Of a stretch of DNA of 64,000 bases, positions 1 to 7,220 are shown piece by piece. The notes below the pieces were generated by a model, which made no database searches, was not told the DNA's origin, and worked only from the letters and a program-made list of their open reading frames with translations. Made by a program: the position numbers and the translations under genes. The first letter of the stretch is position 1; each line of letters starts with the position of its first letter. The stretch comes from Mageeibacillus sp. UBA1046 (GTDB lineage Bacteria > Bacillota > Clostridia > Saccharofermentanales > DTU023). The stretch lies in contig DCDV01000030.1 of NCBI GenBank assembly GCA_002316595.1, positions 8,154 through 72,153 of the forward strand. The letters run 5' to 3'.

Positions 1-871
1 TGAAAGGACAACCTATGGGAGGAGAAAAAAGATCCGGAGGAGTGCCATCGATAGGGATCAATTCCTCATCCTTGCTGGTGTCCAAAGTGGCTATTGACTG
101 AATAAGGCCTGATGTATAGGGGTGCGCTGTTTCGTAAAAAATATTCTCCGCTGTGCCCTCCTCGACAATTTTTCCGCCATACATGACAAGAACTCTATCA
201 CACATTTTGGCAATAACACCCAAATCGTGTGTTATGAGAATAATCGAGGTTTGGTACTTTTCCTGTAAATCCTTAAGTATCTCCAGAATCTGAGCCTCAA
301 TTGTCACGTCCAAAGAGGTTGTTGGTTCATCTGCGATAATAACTGTCGGCTGACCTACCAGCGCGATGGCGATCATTACTCTCTGCTTCATGCCGCCGGA
401 TAATTCGTGAGGATACTGACGGTATCGTCTTTCAGGCTCGTTAATCCCGACCAGCTTGAGGATCTCCATAGATTTCTGTTTGGCTTCAGCTCTCGTTACT
501 CCGGTTCTGCCAACAAATATTTCTTCTATCTGTTTTCCGACACGCATCGTTGGATTCAATGATGTCATCGGATCTTGAAAGATAAAGCCTATCTCTATAC
601 CTCTAATTTTCCTCATCTCTTTGTTAGATAGTTTTATAATATCCTTACCTGCAAAATTTATTGAACCGCCCTGAAAAAACCCTGGAGGCTCAGGATTCAG
701 GCGCAAAATAGACTGTACGGTCACACTCTTTCCGCATCCGGATTCCCCGACTATGCCAAGAATCTCACCTTTCCGAACTTCAAAAGTGACATCACGAACT
801 GCTTTAACAACTCCGCCGTAAGTTTTGAAAGAGTATTCAAGGTTATTTAATTCAAGTACAACTTCAGGCAT
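1..871 (-). CDS. oppD: Oligopeptide ABC transporter ATP-binding protein OppD (3' end cut by window)
   Basis: This is the ATPase subunit of a peptide importer, working on the inner face of the membrane. The reading frame is open from ATG at 871 to the left edge (about 290 codons). It shows Walker A GESGCGKS, the Q-loop [11 protein letters not shown], the signature ELSGGMKQR and Walker B VIIADEPTTSLD. Near the edge is the start of the Cys-rich oligopeptide/dipeptide-specific C-terminal region (PPIGCPF). The start has GAGGAGA a few bases upstream. It lies just downstream of oppC in an oppA-B-C-D order. The family is certain, but the true peptide or other substrate is not. Confidence 0.93.
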   Translation of the reverse strand, partial: MPEVVLELNNLEYSFKTYGGVVKAVRDVTFEVRKGEILGIVGESGCGKSVTVQSILRLNPEPPGFFQGGSINFAGKDIIKLSNKEMRKIRGIEIGFIFQDPMTSLNPTMRVGKQIEEIFVGRTGVTRAEAKQKSMEILKLVGINEPERRYRQYPHELSGGMKQRVMIAIALVGQPTVIIADEPTTSLDVTIEAQILEILKDLQEKYQTSIILITHDLGVIAKMCDRVLVMYGGKIVEEGTAENIFYETAHPYTSGLIQSIATLDTSKDEELIPIDGTPPDLFSPPIGCPF

Positions 872-904
872 ATTTTTCTCCTCTGACAATTTCACAAGCT
901 CCTA

Positions 905-1840
905 TCAATCCGTACCGCGTAAACGTGGATCAAATGCATCCCGGAGTCCATTACCTAATTGGTTGAATGCTAAAACTGTTGTGCCAATAAAGAAAGCCGG
1001 TATATAAAGAAGGTGAGGAGCTACCTGCATCAAGGCTGTTCCTTCCTTAGCCAGCACCCCCCAGCTTGCATCCGGAGGGGATATTCCCAGTCCAATATAG
1101 CTGAGAAAGGCTTCGCGGAAAATTGCACTAGGAATAGCCATTGTCAGGTTTGTGATTAATAACCCCATAATATTGGGGATAATTTCCCGAACAATAATCA
1201 TGAATGTGGATTGGCCAAGAACTCTGGCAGCTAAAACAAATTCCTGCTCCTTCAGGCGATAAACCTCTCCTCTGGTAAAACGACACGCTCCTGCCCAGCC
1301 TGTAATAACCATGGCTATAATCAAACTCTGGATACCGGTCCCAAGTACTACCATGACCAGGATATTTATGATCAAAGATGGAATGCCGTATATGATATCA
1401 ATAATGCGCATGAGAATCATGTCGAGTTTGCCGCCGTAGTAACCGCTGAAACCACCAATTATTGTGCCAATTACAGAATTTATCAAGGCAGCAATAAAGC
1501 CGATAGAGAGAGATACGCGGGCACCTACCCAAACCCTGACCCAGAGATCTCTTCCCAGAGTGTCCGTGCCAAACCAGTGTTCAGCGGAAAAGGACTGTCT
1601 CATCGCATAAGCATCTTGCTGATCAAAGGAATACTTGCTCAGCAGGGGAGCAAAAATCGCTAACAGTACATATACTATCAGGATTACTAAACCGGCAAAT
1701 GCTGCTTTGTTGCTCCGGATACGCAGCCACGCTTCCTTCCAGAAAGTGATGCTGGGCCTGGATATTGATTCCATCTCCTTGAGATTCTTACCCACAACTC
1801 GGAAGCGATCAGGTGTGATTGTCTGATTATGAAAATCCAT
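905..1840 (-). CDS. oppC: Oligopeptide ABC transporter permease OppC
   Basis: Membrane permease of the DppC/OppC family, about 311 residues. It has an N-terminal cytoplasmic stretch, a first membrane helix (GLVILIVYVLLAIFAPLL), the conserved FGTDTLGRDLWVRV segment, further helices, and the EAA coupling loop near AARVLGQSTFMIIVREIIPN. I choose ATG at 1840 because AGGGAG lies 5 bases upstream. A longer frame to 1888 would overlap the 3' end of oppB. Only 7 bases separate it from the oppB stop, so the two are probably co-translated. It pairs with OppB to form the channel. Confidence 0.93.
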   Translation of the reverse strand: MDFHNQTITPDRFRVVGKNLKEMESISRPSITFWKEAWLRIRSNKAAFAGLVILIVYVLLAIFAPLLSKYSFDQQDAYAMRQSFSAEHWFGTDTLGRDLWVRVWVGARVSLSIGFIAALINSVIGTIIGGFSGYYGGKLDMILMRIIDIIYGIPSLIINILVMVVLGTGIQSLIIAMVITGWAGACRFTRGEVYRLKEQEFVLAARVLGQSTFMIIVREIIPNIMGLLITNLTMAIPSAIFREAFLSYIGLGISPPDASWGVLAKEGTALMQVAPHLLYIPAFFIGTTVLAFNQLGNGLRDAFDPRLRGTD

Positions 1841-1847
1841 ATACTCC

Positions 1848-2768
1848 CTACTTTCCGGCAATCCTGATTCTTGGATCGACAATGCCATAAAATATATCTA
1901 CTACCATATTGGCCAGAACTAGAAATGTACCATAGAAAACTGTAGTACCAAGAATCATCGAATAGTCATAATTCTGAACACTTTCAACATAATATTTACC
2001 CATGCCGGGAATAGCAAAAATCGATTCAATAACGAATGTCCCGGTCAAAACTGCAGCTACCGTTGGCCCCAATACTGTCACAACCGGCAAAATTGCATTT
2101 CTGATCTGATGCTTCCAGGTTATACGAAAATTAGATAGTCCCTTGGAGCGGGCAGTCTTAATATAATCTTGCTGGACAACTTCCAACATGCTGGCTCGCA
2201 TAATTCTAGAAATAGATGCCATGGTATAAAAGCCCAATGCTATTGAGGGCAGGATTGTATGCGCAAAACCATAATATTGCGCTATTGGCAATAACCCCCA
2301 TTTTACGGCAAAGAAATACTGTAAAATTGCTCCCATGATAAAATCCGGCACGCTCGTACCTATTACCGCCACAATAACAAAGAACAAATCGATTTTATTT
2401 CCTCTGTTCAAAGCGGAAATAATGCCAAAGACAAGCCCAAGGGATAATGACAGCACTAAGGCGCGGATTCCTAAATCTAAGGAATATGGGAAGGAGCTTG
2501 CTAAGAGGTTGTTCACAGTCTGATTCGGATAGATCATGGAATAACCGAAGTTCCCACGCAGCAGATTGCCCAGATAAGTCGCGTATTGTTGAATAACTGG
2601 TTTATCCAAACCATAATAGGCATTAAGATTAGCGCGAACGGTCGGCGTCATCTTCGGGTCATTAAAAGGGTCTCCGGGCATCAGTCGGACAAGAATAAAA
2701 ACCACAGTTACCAACACTAAAACCGTTAGAATCGAGATGCCTATTCGCTTAGTAATATATTTAACCAT
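1848..2768 (-). CDS. oppB: Oligopeptide ABC transporter permease OppB
   Basis: First permease subunit of the importer, 306 residues, with the typical DppB layout. An N-terminal helix after MVKYITKRIG is followed by the periplasm-side MPGDPFNDP region, five further hydrophobic segments, the EAA loop (TARSKGLSNFRITWKHQIRN) and the C-terminal DPRIRI end. It follows oppA after a short gap that holds a strong hairpin, and is followed at once by oppC. Confidence 0.93.
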   Translation of the reverse strand: MVKYITKRIGISILTVLVLVTVVFILVRLMPGDPFNDPKMTPTVRANLNAYYGLDKPVIQQYATYLGNLLRGNFGYSMIYPNQTVNNLLASSFPYSLDLGIRALVLSLSLGLVFGIISALNRGNKIDLFFVIVAVIGTSVPDFIMGAILQYFFAVKWGLLPIAQYYGFAHTILPSIALGFYTMASISRIMRASMLEVVQQDYIKTARSKGLSNFRITWKHQIRNAILPVVTVLGPTVAAVLTGTFVIESIFAIPGMGKYYVESVQNYDYSMILGTTVFYGTFLVLANMVVDIFYGIVDPRIRIAGK

Positions 2769-2803
2769 TGCTGTCCCTCTGACTATCTAAACGTAGAACA
2801 ATG

Positions 2804-2829
2804 CCCTGGCAAGCAGCTGCTTGCCAGGG
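2804..2829 (-). terminator. Intercistronic hairpin between oppA and oppB
   Basis: A perfect inverted repeat (CCCTGGCAAGCAG facing CTGCTTGCCAGGG) sits between the oppA stop and the oppB start. No proper U-run follows on the minus strand. It is better read as a partial attenuator or mRNA-stabilising hairpin that lets the binding protein be made in excess over the permeases than as a full terminator. Confidence 0.7.
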
Positions 2830-2855
2830 TGTTAGGTTATAAACTTAAATGAATA

Positions 2856-4499
2856 TTATCTGGATATGTCAGCATAGAGGAAATTGAAGTTAATCCCGAC
2901 AAAATAACCTTCGAGACCGGTAACACCCTCGGCGACCAGGTAGTGAACTTGTCTTAATTGCTGAGGTACTAAAGCTCCGTCTTCCAAAAGCACTTTCTCT
3001 GCATTGAAGAGATTATCCATGCGTTCTTTTCCGGAAGTCTTAGTAGATTCTTCCATGTAGTTGTCGAATTCCTCACTCTTATAGTTGAGGAAATTGTAGC
3101 CTGAGGTGCTGATGAAAAGCTCCAGATAGCTATAGGGGTCGGAATAGTCAGGCGCCCAGCCGCTCATGATAATGTCGAACTCATCACTGTTAGGAACTAA
3201 CATGGCATTTTTAGTTTTGTAGGGAACCAGATTAATATTCACCTTGATCCCCAAATTACTCTTCCATTGGCTTTGCAGGACTTCAGCTTCTTTCTTGGCT
3301 GTTTCCGTATCGGTAACTACCATCTTGAGTTCAATTACCGATGGATCGGTGAGACCAAACTCTGCCATTGCCTTGTCCAAATGCTCTTTTGCCTTGTCGA
3401 GATCACCGTTCAGAGGATAAGCCTCATAAGGATACTCGGTGCCGTACTCGCCTTCAACCCCGTGGACCTGAGGCAGGACATAACGAAGGTTTGGCATATA
3501 GAGGCCATTGTGACTTAAGAGAATATATTCTTCTCTGTTAAGGGCAAAATTCATGGCGAGACGGAAATCCTTATTTGCCAGATACTTATTGTTATGGTTC
3601 AGACCGGCAAAATCATTAGCCCCGTCATAATACTGCTTGCTCTCTCCTGCGTATTCAGTTGCGACATCCGTGGACAGCGACACCATTTCAAGCTCACCAT
3701 TGTTAAACATCGAGAGTTGGGTATTAGATTCTTTAACAGTTAAAGCCTCAAACCCGTCAAGCTTTATCTTATCTGCATCATAGTAGTTTGGATTCTTTTT
3801 GGCAGCTAATTTTCCTTCACCGAATTGAGTTACGACGAAGGCGCCATTATATACTTGATTCTCAGGCTTGGCGCAGTAGTCTTTGCCGAATTTCTCTACA
3901 ATGTCCTGTCTTTGCGGTGCGAAAGGTGACATGCTCAGCATGCTGATGAAATATTCAGCAGGGCGATCTAGTACGATCTCTAGTGTCTTATCATCGATAG
4001 CCTTGACACCCAATTCGTCCAGGGGCAGCTCACCTGATGAAACCTTATCACCATTCTTTATTACAGCTCCCAGATAGCTCATTGGTGCGGCTGTGTTGGG
4101 GTCAAGAAAGCGCTTAATTCCATATTCGAAGTCTTGTGCTCTGACTGGCTCGCCATCACTCCACAGCAGACCGTCACGAAGTATGAAAGTATAGGTCACC
4201 ATGTCGTCAGCTACAGTATAACTCTCAGCAGAGGCGGGACGGATGTCTCCTACAACATCACGATACAGGCCATCATACAGGTTATAGCATATTGTCGCGT
4301 CCGGAATTGAATGCGTCAGGCTCGGGTCAAAAGAAGCAGGATCCGCTGCCAACGCATAACGAAAAATCTTGTCTCCGGTGGCAGGAGTCTCACCTTCAGT
4401 TTGTGCGGGTGTTGTCTCAGTTGGTTCCTGTGGCGTACTGCAGGCTGCTAAGCCTAGTATGAGAACAACCACCAGCAAAAACGAAATTATTTTTTTCAT
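2856..4499 (-). CDS. oppA: Peptide ABC transporter substrate-binding lipoprotein OppA
   Basis: Extracellular solute-binding protein of family 5 (SBP_bac_5), 547 residues. The N-terminus is a lipoprotein signal with lipobox LAAC, then a Thr/Pro/Glu-rich linker that holds the domain off the membrane. The mature part has the family hallmarks AESYTVADDMVTYTFILRDG and LLWSDGEPVRAQDFEYGIKR. TTTTCCTCC upstream on the plus strand gives the minus-strand RBS GGAGGAAAA. It is first in the operon, upstream of oppB-C-D. A palindrome at 4572-4590 lies in its leader or promoter area. Confidence 0.93.
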   Translation of the reverse strand: MKKIISFLLVVVLILGLAACSTPQEPTETTPAQTEGETPATGDKIFRYALAADPASFDPSLTHSIPDATICYNLYDGLYRDVVGDIRPASAESYTVADDMVTYTFILRDGLLWSDGEPVRAQDFEYGIKRFLDPNTAAPMSYLGAVIKNGDKVSSGELPLDELGVKAIDDKTLEIVLDRPAEYFISMLSMSPFAPQRQDIVEKFGKDYCAKPENQVYNGAFVVTQFGEGKLAAKKNPNYYDADKIKLDGFEALTVKESNTQLSMFNNGELEMVSLSTDVATEYAGESKQYYDGANDFAGLNHNNKYLANKDFRLAMNFALNREEYILLSHNGLYMPNLRYVLPQVHGVEGEYGTEYPYEAYPLNGDLDKAKEHLDKAMAEFGLTDPSVIELKMVVTDTETAKKEAEVLQSQWKSNLGIKVNINLVPYKTKNAMLVPNSDEFDIIMSGWAPDYSDPYSYLELFISTSGYNFLNYKSEEFDNYMEESTKTSGKERMDNLFNAEKVLLEDGALVPQQLRQVHYLVAEGVTGLEGYFVGINFNFLYADISR

Positions 4500-4571
4500 A
4501 GTTTTCCTCCAACAATTCTGTAATTATTCATAACAATAATCTTAGTTGTTCATAGGGTATTTAAAGCATTG

Positions 4572-4590
4572 ATCATACTTATTGTATGAT
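4572..4590. promoter_or_regulatory. Inverted repeat upstream of oppA, possible operator
   Basis: ATCATAC-TTATT-GTATGAT is a perfect 7-5-7 inverted repeat about 75 bases upstream of the oppA start. Its size and position fit a dimeric repressor site. No convincing -35/-10 pair was recognised around it, so the role is inferred from symmetry and position only. Confidence 0.4.
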
Positions 4591-4599
4591 TTGTAATTC

Positions 4600-5588
4600 C
4601 TAATTAAGCCTAGCTTTTCCCTCCCTTCATAATCAAGAAAAAAATTATCCTCTGTCTATAAACAACAATAAAAACATTGTTATACATTGTTCAATTCAGC
4701 TATCTGAATCAGCTGACTGTATGGAATAAGATCTACGCTACCTATAACAGAGTAGCTTCTCACTGCCTCGAATCAGTTGCTTTAGCAGTGATGGGCACGA
4801 CACCGGTTGAGAAATTTCGAACCGTCTGTCGCTAATTATTGCTTGTAAGACCGTTGCTGAATATCATAATACACAATTAGTTTCTAAATCTGAAATTATC
4901 CTCAGATGATTAAAAGATTCTAAGCACACGCATTATATAAACTTCTAACATAAACCTTAAGCAAAAGGTAAAATACTATACAATATTTGTCAAGAATATC
5001 TTACTTGCTTTCAATATATTGGCATATTTGCATATATTGATAACAATGATTGAATAATTTCATGTTTTGCCCAGAAATCTGATTTAGTCCGATTTTGCCA
5101 TTCAGTTGAACCAGTGTACATATCACTCGCGCCTTTAATGGAAACTGATATAAGTCCGATTTTGCCATTCAGATCAAATGCCGGCAGGCTATTGATTTTA
5201 CTGCGAAGGCGCTCATCCGGAAATACAGAAGCCTGCTGCTGTGCCTGGAATATCAGGCTAAGATAGTCAATGGAAGGATCTAAATAAAGCAGCACCCCAA
5301 ATATTGAAGAGATAACCAACATTTGGAGTGCTGTTCAGAATCATGAATCTAATCGAAATATTAAATAAATAATATAACTTAAGTCTAGCGGTATCTAACC
5401 GCGGCCGCTGTTATTTTTTCCCAGCTTGCAGTCGTCCGACCCAGTTAGCGGTATCTATCCCGCGGACGCTGTGCCAATCCTTAATCGCCTTCGTCTGATC
5501 AGAATGCTTCTTGAAAGCGACACGAATAATTAACGAGAGATTATCACATCTTATGGAATAGCTTTTGTTGCTCCGCGGGTGTCGCTTA
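4600..5588. other. Gene-poor stretch between oppA and the proline-racemase-family gene
   Basis: No gene can be supported here. The one longer frame (5011-5322, minus, 103 codons) has no ribosome binding site and no recognisable family. The region is AT-rich to about 5010. A 20-base sequence occurs twice (5086-5105 and 5153-5172), and a GC-rich 26-27-base unit occurs twice 60 bases apart (5386-5412 and 5446-5472). The latter lies just past the 3' end of the 5589-6611 gene. It may be a decayed gene or a site of past duplication. Confidence 0.5.
5386..5472. repeat. Two degenerate GC-rich direct repeats, 60-base period
   Basis: Copies at 5386-5412 and 5446-5472 share TAGCGGTATCTA and CCGCGG, followed by CGCTGT. 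Each copy can fold on its own (AGCG at one end, CGCT at the other). They lie downstream of the proline-racemase-family gene. A looser third relative (CCCGCGGAGC on the minus strand) lies close to the stop of that gene. Confidence 0.6.
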
Positions 5589-6611
5589 TCAGCCGCCAGT
5601 GATTCTAAAGCCCTCGGGCAGCGGATCTTCAGGATCCAATACTAACTGATTGAAGCCTGTAATATGAGCATTGCCCTTTACTTCCGGGACAACACCGTCA
5701 AGGTCAGCTATCTTGACCTTTTCTACGATTGTGGAGGTCATGACTGTGTCGATGATGCTCTTGTTAACTAAGGTCATGTCTTCCTTAATCTGTCCTTTAG
5801 ACAGCATCAAAGCAATACGGCCGGCAGTTCCTGTACCGGTAGGCGAGCGGTCAATCTGTCCTTCAGCGAAGATGCAGACATTCTTTGAGACTACCTTGTC
5901 ACCCTGGTAATCAAGCTTGTCCATGAAAATTGTGCCGTAGATACTGTTCAAACCGGGCTCTTCCGGATGCACTACATTATATTTCTCGATGACCTTATTC
6001 TTGATTTCCATGCCTTTGGCAACCAGATACTCCATATTCTCAGGGTCGACTGTGCTGTTGATCTTATCTACATCAACATAGACATAGAAAGCGCCGCCGA
6101 AGGCGATGTCGCAGATTATGTTGCCAATTCCGTCGACATCAACCTCAATATTTTCCATGTAGAGGAAAGAAGGAACATTATTGAAGGCTACTTCACCGAC
6201 AAAGCCGTCTTTCACTGTGGCAAAAGCTGTGATTCTGCCAGCGGGAGAATCAATCTTAACAGTATTGACTCCCTCTTTTGCCGGAAGTATTCCTGTTTGC
6301 AGAACAACTTTCGTCACGGCGATGATTCCGTGACCGCACATGGTGCTCAGTCCCTCGTTATGGGTGAAAAGCACGCCAAAGTCTCCGTCAGGAGTTACCG
6401 GCTCTGTGATAATGCAGCCGTACATGCCGCTATGGCCTCTAGGCTCCAACATCATCATTTTGCGAATATCGTCGTGATTTTCTTTGACATACTTTCTTTT
6501 CTCGAGAATTGTCTCTCCGGGAATAGGGGGAAATCCGCTGGTAATTATTCTTAGCGGTTCTCCACCAGTGTGAGCGTCAATACACGTAATAAAGTTCTTG
6601 AACTGTAGCAT
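5589..6611 (-). CDS. Proline racemase family enzyme, probable trans-3-hydroxy-L-proline dehydratase
   Basis: A 340-residue member of the proline racemase / hydroxyproline epimerase family. The N-terminal DAHTGGEPLRI motif is present and the first catalytic cysteine is C92 in MCGHG. The second catalytic position, in the RSPTGTGT motif, is Thr258 and not Cys. In this family Cys/Cys enzymes are racemases or epimerases, while Cys/Thr enzymes dehydrate trans-3-hydroxy-L-proline to delta1-pyrroline-2-carboxylate. I therefore favour the dehydratase. GGAGGTAGAT precedes the ATG. The gene stands alone with its own promoter (6725-6754). An Ldh_2 reductase at 45767-46891 could act on the product, but that is inference. 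Confidence 0.82.
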   Translation of the reverse strand: MLQFKNFITCIDAHTGGEPLRIITSGFPPIPGETILEKRKYVKENHDDIRKMMMLEPRGHSGMYGCIITEPVTPDGDFGVLFTHNEGLSTMCGHGIIAVTKVVLQTGILPAKEGVNTVKIDSPAGRITAFATVKDGFVGEVAFNNVPSFLYMENIEVDVDGIGNIICDIAFGGAFYVYVDVDKINSTVDPENMEYLVAKGMEIKNKVIEKYNVVHPEEPGLNSIYGTIFMDKLDYQGDKVVSKNVCIFAEGQIDRSPTGTGTAGRIALMLSKGQIKEDMTLVNKSIIDTVMTSTIVEKVKIADLDGVVPEVKGNAHITGFNQLVLDPEDPLPEGFRITGG

Positions 6612-6724
6612 CTATCTACCTCCAATAATTAATGATCTGAATAGCAGCGAATTGCAATTATGCTATCTATTCAATTTGCGACGCGGAACAAGGATTCCAT
6701 TTCTGTTTTGGTATCCCAAACTAA

Positions 6725-6754
6725 AGAATAGCATTGCTTATGATGGCATGTCAA
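6725..6754 (-). promoter_or_regulatory. Promoter of the proline-racemase-family gene
   Basis: On the minus strand TTGACA is followed after 18 bases by TATTCT, with TGC directly before the -10 (extended -10). The predicted start is near 6718, giving a leader of about 107 bases. The leader contains a hairpin with GAATAG/CTATTC ends at 6639-6672. Confidence 0.6.
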
Positions 6755-6922
6755 CCGATTCTCCGGCCAATGAGTTATGCGCCTTCGACTCTTAATTTTT
6801 TCAAAATTTGTATAACCTTCAAAAGCAAATAATTCTCTCTTCTCAAATCATACACAAGAGTAATTACAGCCGCAAGAAGTGAGCATGGCGGGTCATAATG
6901 CAAGCTTAGAGATTCGAGAGAA

Positions 6923-7090
6923 GTGAGCTCAAAGGCTCAAGATAAAACTTGAAGATTCTGGGAATTTTCTCTAAGAGATCTTGCAAAAGTGAGCTTAGAG
7001 ATCCTGCAATTTGGAGTATATCGTGAGCTTAAAATCCTGCAATTTAGTGCATATTGTAAACTTAGAAGATGCTGTAATTTAGAGTATTTT
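6923..7090. repeat. Degenerate tandem repeats upstream of the penicillin-binding protein gene
   Basis: Three consecutive units of 33-35 bases start at 6989, 7023 and 7056. They share GTGAGCTTA near the start, then CCTGCAATTT, then a TA-rich end. Weaker related pieces containing GTGAGC or AGCTTAGAGAT lie further upstream, from about 6888. The array ends about 40 bases before the -10 of the PBP gene. It has no spacers of CRISPR type and no coding frame. Confidence 0.65.
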
Positions 7091-7128
7091 ATTTTTAATT
7101 TACTAATAGAATAGTTTTGGACTCTTGC

Positions 7129-7137
7129 TGATATAAT
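7129..7137 (+). promoter_or_regulatory. Extended -10 element for the PBP gene
   Basis: TGATATAAT is a consensus extended -10 (TGnTATAAT) 84 bases before the PBP start. No good -35 lies at the right distance, which is usual for extended -10 promoters. Confidence 0.45.
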
Positions 7138-7220
7138 ATAGTTATCTTGACCAAAGTGGAATTAGCTGGACAACTACTGTTAGAATATAAACTTACGAAA
7201 ATGAAAGATATAAAGGTTTA

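Noticed and set aside
4500..5000. Riboswitch in the oppA leader
   Set aside because: Only the short palindrome at 4572-4590 is found; no known riboswitch core could be recognised.
5011..5322. 103-codon minus-strand frame in the gene-poor region
   Set aside because: No ribosome binding site, no recognisable family, and a 20-base direct repeat falls in it in two different frames.
5571..5584. tRNA-Gly fragment as an attachment site
   Set aside because: The 14-base match TGCTCCGCGGGTGT to the start of tRNA-Gly at 45235 is too short, and no integrase or other element is nearby.
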